A stretch of DNA of 64,000 nt. Origin: Streptomyces sp. A2-16. GTDB taxonomy: Bacteria; Actinomycetota; Actinomycetes; Streptomycetales; Streptomycetaceae. Positions 58,127 to 64,000 of the stretch are shown one piece after another. The DNA lies in the NCBI RefSeq assembly GCF_018128905.1, contig NZ_CP063808.1, positions 124,001 to 188,000 on the forward strand, given 5' to 3'. A model generated the notes under the pieces. It did no database searches. It saw only the letters and a list, made by a program, of their open reading frames with translations, and was not told the DNA's origin. The translations under genes were made by a program, and so were the position numbers. Positions within the stretch are counted from its first letter, which is position 1. Each line of letters opens with the position of its first letter.

Positions 58127-58247
58127 CGGCCTGCTGGGCGAGATGTGACCAGGAGATAACCGTCAGCGAGGTATCAAGAGCCTGATCAGAGCACATACTT
58201 CAGCAAGCGGGAGGGTCCCGGGGGGAACTCTGACGGGGAGTTGTTTG

Positions 58248-58778
58248 ATGCATGCCGACGGCGCGGGGCTTGGCAGGGTCCAGGTGCGTCTCAAGTGGGA
58301 CCCGAGCCCCTTCGGGGAACCGGCCAGGCACCTCGACATCGTCGCCGCGACCTACGCGGCGGGCGATCCCTACGGCCCCCCCGAGTACGTCGTCTACCAC
58401 GACAACCGCGCGCCCGACGGCACCATCACCATGACCCGGCACAGCGAGACCGGCCTCGGCCTCGGGTTCGTCGAGGTGATGGAACTGGAGTTCGAGAGGC
58501 TGTCGCCCGCCTACGGACGGGTCGTGGTCGGCGTCGCCATCCACCAGAGCGGCGGCCCCCGCACCTTCGGCGACCTGAGCCATGCCGGGGTGCTCGTCGT
58601 CGAGGGGTATCGCCGACTGCTGGCCGACGATTTCGCGGGCGTCGCGGACGCCACGGCCGCGACGATCGCCGAGTTCAACCGGGACCCGTCCGGGGCCTGG
58701 CACCTCAAAGAGCTGATCCGCGGCTTCGACAGCGCACCGACCGCCTTCATGGCGGAGATGGGCCGTCACCGGGGATGA
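58248..58778 (+). CDS. TerD-like protein
   Basis: 176 aa. The central part follows the TerD pattern: VRLKWDPSPFG, LDIVAATYAAG, PPEYVVYHDN, PDGTITMTRHSETGLGLGF and VVVGVAIHQ. In TerD acidic residues in such loops bind calcium. The tellurite family also includes the TerB protein at 1371, but the two are far apart. ATG 58248 has GGGGAG 7 bases upstream. The last 30 residues are helical and less conserved. Confidence 0.8.
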   Translation: MHADGAGLGRVQVRLKWDPSPFGEPARHLDIVAATYAAGDPYGPPEYVVYHDNRAPDGTITMTRHSETGLGLGFVEVMELEFERLSPAYGRVVVGVAIHQSGGPRTFGDLSHAGVLVVEGYRRLLADDFAGVADATAATIAEFNRDPSGAWHLKELIRGFDSAPTAFMAEMGRHRG

Positions 58779-58862
58779 TCGGGCCGTGTCTCCCGTTGCG
58801 TGTTCGTATCGGTCCTGGACGGACGGCGCGGGCCCGGCGGGCATAGGCGCATACTGAGGAGG

Positions 58863-59084
58863 ATGACAAAGCCTGCTGCACCGAAGCGTCATTTGCCCAC
58901 CAGCCCCTTCAAGGCACCGGTCGCCCCCGCACCCAAGCACTTCGCCGTGGGCGACCAGGTCACGCACGACATGTACGGTCTCGGCCGGGTGATCGGCGTC
59001 GAGGACGGAATCGCGGTGCTCGTCGATTTCGGCTCGTCGCAGATGCGGATCCTGAGTCCGTACTCCAAGATGACCAAGCTGTAG
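58863..59084 (+). CDS. CarD-like/KOW-type small protein
   Basis: 73 aa. After a 25-residue polar N-terminus the sequence VGDQVTHDMYGLGRVIGVEDG, IAVLVDFGSSQMRILSPYSKM forms an SH3/Tudor-like fold of the kind in the RNA-polymerase-interaction domain of CarD. No DNA-binding C-terminal half is present. Purine-rich GGAGG abuts ATG 58863, so initiation may be leaderless. Likely partner of the small ORF that follows after 18 bases. Confidence 0.8.
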   Translation: MTKPAAPKRHLPTSPFKAPVAPAPKHFAVGDQVTHDMYGLGRVIGVEDGIAVLVDFGSSQMRILSPYSKMTKL

Positions 59085-59102
59085 GAGAAAGGACCCCCTC
59101 TC

Positions 59103-59249
59103 ATCGATCTGACCTCGCTGTTCTCGGCTCCCGAAGGGCAGCCCCAGCGCACCCCCGCGGCCCTGCCGCCGCCCACCACGGACCCCTTCAAGGCCCCCGA
59201 CTTCGGGGACGAAGAGGACGAGAACTTCCCGCGGCCGGAAGCCGCCTAG
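59103..59249 (+). CDS. Small acidic ORF without a standard start codon
   Basis: Frame encodes IDLTSLFSAPEGQPQRTP, then DPFKAPDFGDEEDENFPRPEAA and stops at TAG 59249. GGAGAAAGGA lies 5-12 bases upstream of codon CTC 59100 and ATC 59103, with no ATG, GTG or TTG in frame after the TAG at 59084. The DPFKAP motif echoes SPFKAP in the preceding CarD-like protein. It may start at ATC/CTC or CTG 59109, or be expressed by readthrough of the upstream TAG. Strong ribosome site and coding bias argue for a real gene. Confidence 0.45.
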   Translation: MDLTSLFSAPEGQPQRTPAALPPPTTDPFKAPDFGDEEDENFPRPEAA

Positions 59250-59675
59250 CTCCCCTCACAGCTCCCGTGACGGACGAAAGGGCCGCACCCACCCGGGGTA
59301 CGACCCTCCGCCTGACGGGACCCCCCCGCCTCACCGATGGTGCGGCGAGGTCGGACAGTGCTGCCCCGATGAGCTCCTTTCCGTAGTCGTCGCCGTTCGG
59401 TGTACGAATCACCGAACGGCGTGTTTCTGGGTCGGACCGTCTCCCTGGCTCGCGCCGTACGCGCCGGCCAGGGGGCCCGGACCCCGGCGGCCGACCCCGC
59501 CCCACACCTTCGCCGCGACTGCCGTCCAGGACGTCGGCGTGCCTCCCCTGTGCGAGCGCTGTGGCCCGGCCGTGATGTGGCACAGCCGACACCCAGCCAC
59601 GCATGCGAGCGTGAATTCCGGTTAGGCGCACTGGGATCACTCGATTCAGCGGGCAGGTGAGAAGAGATCTCTTCC
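59250..59675. other. Gene-poor stretch before the acyltransferase
   Basis: About 425 bases. Contains the inverted repeat at 59391-59421 and a 28-codon frame at 59539-59625 (GTG start, with a CERC pair) that lacks a ribosome site. It probably holds the promoter of the acyltransferase gene. Nothing else is supported. Confidence 0.5.
59391..59421. promoter_or_regulatory. Perfect 12-bp inverted repeat
   Basis: CGCCGTTCGGTG and its complement flank TACGAAT; it is followed by GTTTCTGG. It may be a terminator (of the CarD-like transcript) or an operator for the acyltransferase gene, 255 bases downstream. Its AT-rich loop and lack of a T-run leave this open. Confidence 0.5.
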
Positions 59676-60923
59676 ATGGCGAAGGCACCGGACTCGACAG
59701 CCGCGGCGGAAACGGACCAGCAAGGACAGGAGGGAGCGGACACCGCGGCCGGCGTCCGCAGACCCCCAGCCCCGGTCGCACCCCGTGCGAGCCGGGGTTT
59801 TCCGTCCGCGGTCTCCCGCACCGGCCGGGTCGGCGGTCTGGACGGGCTGCGCACCCTCGCCGTGGCGCTCGTCATCGTCCACCACGTGGAGCCCGAGGCG
59901 CTGCCGGGCGGCGCGGTCGCCGTGGACGTCTTCTTCACCATCAGCGGCTTCGTGATCACCCGCCTGCTGCTCGCCGAGTACGTCCGCCGCGGCGGGATCT
60001 CCCTCATGTCCTTCTACCGCCGCCGCTGGCTGCGGCTGGTGCCCGCCCTGCTGGCCCTGTGCGCGGTCTGCGTGCTGCTGGCGTCGACGACCTCCCTGGG
60101 GGGCTTCGACGGTTCGCTCCAGGCCGCGGGTCTGTCGGCGGCCTTCCTCACCAATGTCGTACGGGCCATGGAGTCCGGCCCCTACTCCGACCTCACCGGC
60201 CCGCTCGCGCACACCTGGTCACTGGGCGTGGAGGAGCAGTTCTACCTGCTGTGGCCCCTGGTGCTGCTGTTCCTCCTGCGACGGTGCCGGGCCCGTACGG
60301 TCCTTCTCGGCACGGCGGCCCTGTGCGTGCTGCCGCTGCTGTGGCGCTGCGTCCTGTGGACCCCGGAAGCGGCCCACCGCATCTACAACGGCACCGACAC
60401 CCGCGCCGACCAGCTGCTCGCCGGTGCCCTGGTGGCCGTGGCGCTGGCCCGCCTGCGGTCCGACGACCCGCGCCTCGCCCTGCTGCGCACCTGGTCCGCC
60501 CGCCTCGCCTGGCCGGCCCTCGCCCTGCTGGGTCTCGTCGCCTGGCAGGTACCGGTGACGGAGGACCTCGGCGGCTGGACGGCCGCGTGGTACACGGCCG
60601 GCTTCCTCGCGGTCGCGGCTCTGTCCGCCACCCTGGTCACGGCCCTCGAACTGCGCCCCGAGTCGGGAATGTCCCGGTTCCTTGCCCTGGCCCCCCTCGC
60701 CTGGGCGGGCCGCAATCTCAGCTACGGGATCTACCTCTGGCACTACCCGGTCGTACGACTCCTCGCGTCCCTCGGCGTGCAGGAGGGACGCCTGGCGGTG
60801 ACGGTGCTGCTCACCCTGCTGATGGCCCTGCTGTCGTACTACGTGATCGAGAGGCCGTTCCTCCGCAGGGCACACCGGGCGAGGACACCGGCACCGGCGC
60901 CGGCGCTCGCGGGGGCGACGTAG
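59676..60923 (+). CDS. OafA/YrhL-type membrane acyltransferase
   Basis: 415 aa. A ~45-residue polar N-terminus is followed by about ten membrane helices of the acyltransferase_3 family: GLDGLRTLAVALVIVHHV (catalytic His), GGAVAVDVFFTISGFVITRLL, FYRRRWLRLVPALL (R-x10-H/R motif), HTWSLGVEEQFYLLWPL and NLSYGIYLWHYPV. It transfers acyl groups to sugars or peptidoglycan (O-acetylation) at the membrane. ATG 59676 lies behind GAGAAGAGA. Convergent with the DUF3533 gene. Confidence 0.92.
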   Translation: MAKAPDSTAAAETDQQGQEGADTAAGVRRPPAPVAPRASRGFPSAVSRTGRVGGLDGLRTLAVALVIVHHVEPEALPGGAVAVDVFFTISGFVITRLLLAEYVRRGGISLMSFYRRRWLRLVPALLALCAVCVLLASTTSLGGFDGSLQAAGLSAAFLTNVVRAMESGPYSDLTGPLAHTWSLGVEEQFYLLWPLVLLFLLRRCRARTVLLGTAALCVLPLLWRCVLWTPEAAHRIYNGTDTRADQLLAGALVAVALARLRSDDPRLALLRTWSARLAWPALALLGLVAWQVPVTEDLGGWTAAWYTAGFLAVAALSATLVTALELRPESGMSRFLALAPLAWAGRNLSYGIYLWHYPVVRLLASLGVQEGRLAVTVLLTLLMALLSYYVIERPFLRRAHRARTPAPAPALAGAT

Positions 60924-60935
60924 GCAGTCCCGGTA

Positions 60936-60977
60936 CCGGCCCTCGGCGGGGGCGACGTGGGCCCCGCCGAGGGCCGG
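60936..60977. terminator. Bidirectional terminator
   Basis: Perfect 16-bp stem (CCGGCCCTCGGCGGGG) with 10-base loop between convergent stops. Confidence 0.85.
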
Positions 60978-60990
60978 TTCGGTGTTCCGC

Positions 60991-62076
60991 TCAGGCAGTC
61001 GCCGAAGCCCCCGCCTCGGCCCTGCGTTCCTCGCGCCACCACGACGCGCCCCAGGCCAGCGCGGCCCCGCCCACCGCGTACGCGGACAGCACCCACAGGG
61101 CCGAACCCGTCGCGTGGCCGGAGAAGTACACGGTGTTGCGGACCAGTGTCGTGCCCGCGCCCGGGGGCAGCGCCTGGCCGATCGCGCTCCAGAAGGCCGG
61201 GAGGAGGGGGGCCGGGTACACGCCGCCCGAGCTCGGGTTGCCGAGGACCACGAAGAGGAGCACGACCAGGCCCGTGCCGAGCAGGCCCCACAGGGTCTGC
61301 AGCGCGAGGGCCGTCGCCGCCGAGGCCAGGACGACCAGTGTGCCGATCGCGCTCAGGGCCCAGAAGTGGCCGCCCAGGGAGTCGAACACCGGGCCCACGA
61401 TCACCGCTCCGGCCACTCCCGACACGACCGCGTACGGGATCAGCACCGCCAGGCGGATCAGGGTGCGGGCGCGGTTCGCCGGGCGGGAGCCGGAGGCCAT
61501 GCCCATGATGGTCGCGGTGAGGTAGCCGCCGATGACCCAGCCGAGGACCAGGTAGAAGGACGTCATGCCGCGGCCGTCACCCGAGTTGGGGGAGCGGATG
61601 TCCGTCACCGTGATCCGGCGCTTCTCGGACGCCTCGATCTTCTGGGCGATCTGCGTGGCCGTCTGGGAGACCGACGGGCCGCCCGCCGAGGCGACGAGCA
61701 GGGTGTCCTCGGTGCCCCCCGCGTTGAAGAGGAAGGCCGCGTCCGTGCGGCGTGTCATGACCCAGTCGCGGGCAACGGCCGTGCTGGAGGCCGCCGTCGC
61801 CTTCACCGGTTCGCCGTCCAGCGCGTTCAGCTGGGCGACGATCTTCGCGGACGCCTGCTGGGGCGCCACCACCGCCACGGGGATCCGGTGCGGGGTGGGG
61901 GAGTGGAAGGCGCCCACGTACGAGACGACGAAGGCGAGTTGGACCAGGAGGCCGCCGAGGACCAGGCCGAAGGCCCTGAACGTCACGGCGTCCTTGAACT
62001 CCGCCGCGAAACCGGGGAACTTGGGGGCCGGCTCGGTGGGGGGAGTGCCGGTGGAGGAGGTGGAGGGTGCGTTCAC
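60991..62076 (-). CDS. DUF3533 / YhgE-like membrane protein
   Basis: 361 aa. One N-terminal membrane helix, an extracellular domain of about 150 residues (VAVVAPQQASAKIVAQLNAL, then TATQIAQKIEASEKR), and five to six C-terminal helices (FYLVLGWVIGGYLTATIMGM and on), the DUF3533/ABC-2-permease topology shared with YhgE/Pip phage-receptor and drug-export membrane subunits. No ATPase gene is adjacent. GTG 62076 start. Function unknown; export or secretion accessory. Confidence 0.88.
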   Translation of the reverse strand: MNAPSTSSTGTPPTEPAPKFPGFAAEFKDAVTFRAFGLVLGGLLVQLAFVVSYVGAFHSPTPHRIPVAVVAPQQASAKIVAQLNALDGEPVKATAASSTAVARDWVMTRRTDAAFLFNAGGTEDTLLVASAGGPSVSQTATQIAQKIEASEKRRITVTDIRSPNSGDGRGMTSFYLVLGWVIGGYLTATIMGMASGSRPANRARTLIRLAVLIPYAVVSGVAGAVIVGPVFDSLGGHFWALSAIGTLVVLASAATALALQTLWGLLGTGLVVLLFVVLGNPSSGGVYPAPLLPAFWSAIGQALPPGAGTTLVRNTVYFSGHATGSALWVLSAYAVGGAALAWGASWWREERRAEAGASATA

Positions 62077-62151
62077 CGGCGCATCGTCGCACAGGCGGGT
62101 GAATTCACCGTTCCGTTCTGCCGTCCCGTGAACACCGGGCCACCCGCCGGA

Positions 62152-64000
62152 CTAATCGGCCGGTAACCCCAGCTCCGCCCAGATCGTCTTGCCGCCGGCC
62201 GTCTGCCGGCTCCCCCAGCGCTCCGCCATCTGCGCGACCAGCAGCAGCCCCCGCCCGCCCTCGTCGAACACCCTCGCCCGCCGCAGATGCGGAGCGGTGC
62301 TGCTGCCGTCGGAGACCTCGCAGATCAGCGCGGAGTCCCGGATCAGCCGCAGGACGATCGGGTCGTCGCCGTAGCGGACGGCGTTGGTGACGAGTTCGCT
62401 GACGATCAGCTCCGTCGCGAAGGCGGCGTCCCCCAGGCCCCACGCCGTCACCTGTTCGCTCGCCGACTTCCTGGCCCGTGCCACCCCCGCGGGGTCGCGC
62501 GGCAGGTGCCAGGTGCGCACCTTCGCCGTGTCCAGGGCCGAGGTGCGGGCCAGCATCAGGACGATGTCGTCGGCCGGACGGGAGGGCAGGACCGCCCGCA
62601 GGACCTCGTCGCAGGTCTCCTCCAGGGGGCCCGCGTTCTCGGCGAGGGCCCCGCGCAGCAGGTCCAGGCCGACCTCGATGTCACGGTCGGCCGCCTCGAT
62701 GAGGCCGTCGGTGTAGAGGGCGAGCAGACTGCCCTCGTCCAGCTCCACCTCCACGGACTCGAAGGGCAGGCCGCCGAGGCCGAGGGGCGGGCCGGCGGGG
62801 AGGTTCAGGAAGCGGACCTCGCCGTCGGGGGTGACCACGGCCGGGGGCGGGTGGCCGGCGCGGGCCATGGTGCAGCGCCGGGAGACCGGGTCGTAGACGG
62901 CGTACACACAGGTGGCCCCCACCTCGCCCGCGGGCGCGGACTCCGACGGCCGCCCGCCGCGGGTCTCCGGGCCCTCCTCCCGGTCGAGCCTGACGACCAG
63001 GTCGTCCAGCTGGGTGAGGAGTTCGTCCGGCGCGAGGTCCACGTCCGCGAGGGTCCGTACGGCGGTGCGCAGACGGCCCATCGTCGCCGAGGCGTGGATG
63101 CCGTGGCCCACCACGTCGCCGACGACCAGGGCGACCCGGGCGCCGGACAGCGGGATGACGTCGAACCAGTCGCCGCCGACGTCCGCCCCGGAGCCCGCCG
63201 GGAGATACCGGTACGCCACCTGCATGGCCGCGAGGTCCGGCGGGCGGTCGGGCAGGAGGCTGCGCTGAAGGGTCAGCGCGGTGCGCCGCTCGTGGGTGTA
63301 GCGGCGGGCGTTGTCCACGCTCACCGCGGCCCTCGCGGCGATCTCCTCCGCGAGCAGCAGGTCGTCCTCGCTGAAGGGTTCCGTCGTGCGGTGCCGCAGG
63401 AAGTGCACCAGGCCCAGGGTGACCCCCCGGGCCCGCAGCGGCACCATCATCACCGAGTGGATCATGTACTTGGCCACGGTCTCGGCTCGGGCCGGGGAGG
63501 ACTCGACCCACTCCTGCATCCCGGGGTCACCGATCGTCGGCAGGGTGCCGCGGCCGGCGATCAGGGCCCGCATCGGGGGCGTGCCCACCGGGTAGAACGT
63601 CCGCTCGCCGGTCGGCACCACCGACTCCGGGCAGCCCGCGAGGACCGAGCGCTGCGCGGTCCTGCGTACCGTGACGGGCCGGTCCGGCGGCACCGGTTCC
63701 GGTTCCTCGCCGAGGGCCACCGACTCCAGCAGGTCCACGGTGACGAAGTCCGCGAAGCCGCTCACGGCCACCTCGGCCAGTTCGTCGGCGGTCCGGGTCA
63801 CGTCCAGGGTGGTGCCGATGCGCAGGCTCGCGTCGTTGAGGACGGCGAGGCGGCGGCGGGCCCAGTACTGCTCGGTGGTGTCGAAGACGGCCGCGGACAT
63901 GCCCCGCACCACCCCGTTCCCGTCCTTCAGCGGGGACAGGAACATCGACCAGGCGTGGCCCCGGACCTCGCCGGGGGCCTGTCCGTAGTTCTCGTGGAAG
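62152..64000 (-). CDS. SpoIIE-family protein phosphatase with PAS, GAF and HATPase domains (5' end outside window)
   Basis: At least 615 residues; the frame is open to base 64000, where a PAS domain end (ENYGQAPGEVRGHAWS, VVRGMSAAVFDTTEQY) is visible, so the start lies outside. A GAF domain (FADFVTVDLLE to VSVDNARRYTHE), a PP2C/SpoIIE domain (GADVGGDWFDVIPL, VVGDVVGHGIHASATMGRLR, MARAGHPPPAVV; metal-binding Asps) and a C-terminal HATPase (SELVTNAVRYGD, FDEGGRGLLLVAQMA, KTIWAEL) follow. It should sense a stimulus and act on an anti-sigma/anti-anti-sigma pathway. Confidence 0.95.
   Translation of the reverse strand, partial: FHENYGQAPGEVRGHAWSMFLSPLKDGNGVVRGMSAAVFDTTEQYWARRRLAVLNDASLRIGTTLDVTRTADELAEVAVSGFADFVTVDLLESVALGEEPEPVPPDRPVTVRRTAQRSVLAGCPESVVPTGERTFYPVGTPPMRALIAGRGTLPTIGDPGMQEWVESSPARAETVAKYMIHSVMMVPLRARGVTLGLVHFLRHRTTEPFSEDDLLLAEEIAARAAVSVDNARRYTHERRTALTLQRSLLPDRPPDLAAMQVAYRYLPAGSGADVGGDWFDVIPLSGARVALVVGDVVGHGIHASATMGRLRTAVRTLADVDLAPDELLTQLDDLVVRLDREEGPETRGGRPSESAPAGEVGATCVYAVYDPVSRRCTMARAGHPPPAVVTPDGEVRFLNLPAGPPLGLGGLPFESVEVELDEGSLLALYTDGLIEAADRDIEVGLDLLRGALAENAGPLEETCDEVLRAVLPSRPADDIVLMLARTSALDTAKVRTWHLPRDPAGVARARKSASEQVTAWGLGDAAFATELIVSELVTNAVRYGDDPIVLRLIRDSALICEVSDGSSTAPHLRRARVFDEGGRGLLLVAQMAERWGSRQTAGGKTIWAELGLPAD

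Noticed and set aside
59539..59625. 28-codon frame with a CERC motif
   Set aside because: No ribosome site and too short to judge by composition.
1..64000. Biosynthetic gene cluster or prophage
   Set aside because: No PKS, NRPS or terpene synthase, and no integrase, terminase or structural phage genes; the ThrRS paralogue and lone amidase are not enough.

Overview
The window is about 72% G+C with strong third-position GC, GTG starts, ATGA/GTGA gene overlaps, TAT/lipoprotein-type secretion signals and actinomycete-only families (DUF397, DUF5753, DUF4142, DUF6445, DUF6479, SpoIIE phosphatases, LAxTG sortase substrates). It reads as a chromosomal segment of a Streptomyces or very close relative. 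There is no rRNA or tRNA, CRISPR, integrase or transposase and no PKS/NRPS. Genes run off both ends: an M20 amidohydrolase on the left and a SpoIIE-type phosphatase on the right.

Layout. 1-9.4 kb: M20 amidohydrolase, TerB protein, an XRE/TPR regulator with a large palindrome upstream and a ~92-bp minisatellite at its 3' end, a permease/TIGR03943 pair, a lipoprotein and an Eis-like acetyltransferase. 9.4-12.3 kb: a small accessory patch (two cysteine-motif proteins) and a classic Streptomyces HATPase / XRE-DUF5753 / DUF397 set. 12.2-16.5 kb: ArsR regulator, cobalamin riboswitch and NiCoT cobalt/nickel transporter, nucleoside hydrolase, and a short threonyl-tRNA synthetase paralogue preceded by a Thr-codon leader peptide and attenuator hairpin.

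16.5-29 kb is the most coherent block: an ECF sigma factor of SigK type and its RskA-type anti-sigma factor, a membrane-anchored molybdopterin (sulfite-oxidase-fold) oxidoreductase, a fasciclin lipoprotein (MPT70/MPT83-like), a broken YihY/BrkB gene, and, convergent, a tightly overlapping six-gene operon (FAD oxidoreductase, DUF1365, two cyclopropane-synthase-type methyltransferases, DUF1295 reductase, alpha/beta hydrolase). The gene content mirrors the mycobacterial sigK locus. I find the same sequence, CCAATCC-N16-CGGAT(T/A), at four places: upstream of the sigma gene, of the molybdo-enzyme (exactly placed for a leaderless mRNA), of the lipid operon, and divergently toward an Asp23-like ORF. 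I infer that this is the SigK promoter and that the block is one envelope/lipid-modification regulon.

29-47 kb: small hypothetical genes, DHFR-like reductase, LAxTG surface protein, GH13 alpha-glucosidase, DUF4142, 2OG-oxygenase-like DUF6445, a peptidoglycan amidase, an orphan sugar-binding lipoprotein, a NarL-type two-component pair whose junction carries a duplicated gene tail, a second ECF sigma factor with a CU044_5270 protein, and a secreted CBM/beta-helix polysaccharide lyase with a LacI-type operator core. 47-64 kb: stand-alone TrpF, a large SLT/golvesin-type secreted protein, a secreted tripeptidyl-aminopeptidase-like hydrolase divergent from an MMPL transporter, an orphan histidine kinase, inositol monophosphatase, a TerD-like protein, a CarD-like protein followed by a small ORF with no standard start codon, an OafA-type acyltransferase, a DUF3533 membrane protein and the SpoIIE phosphatase.
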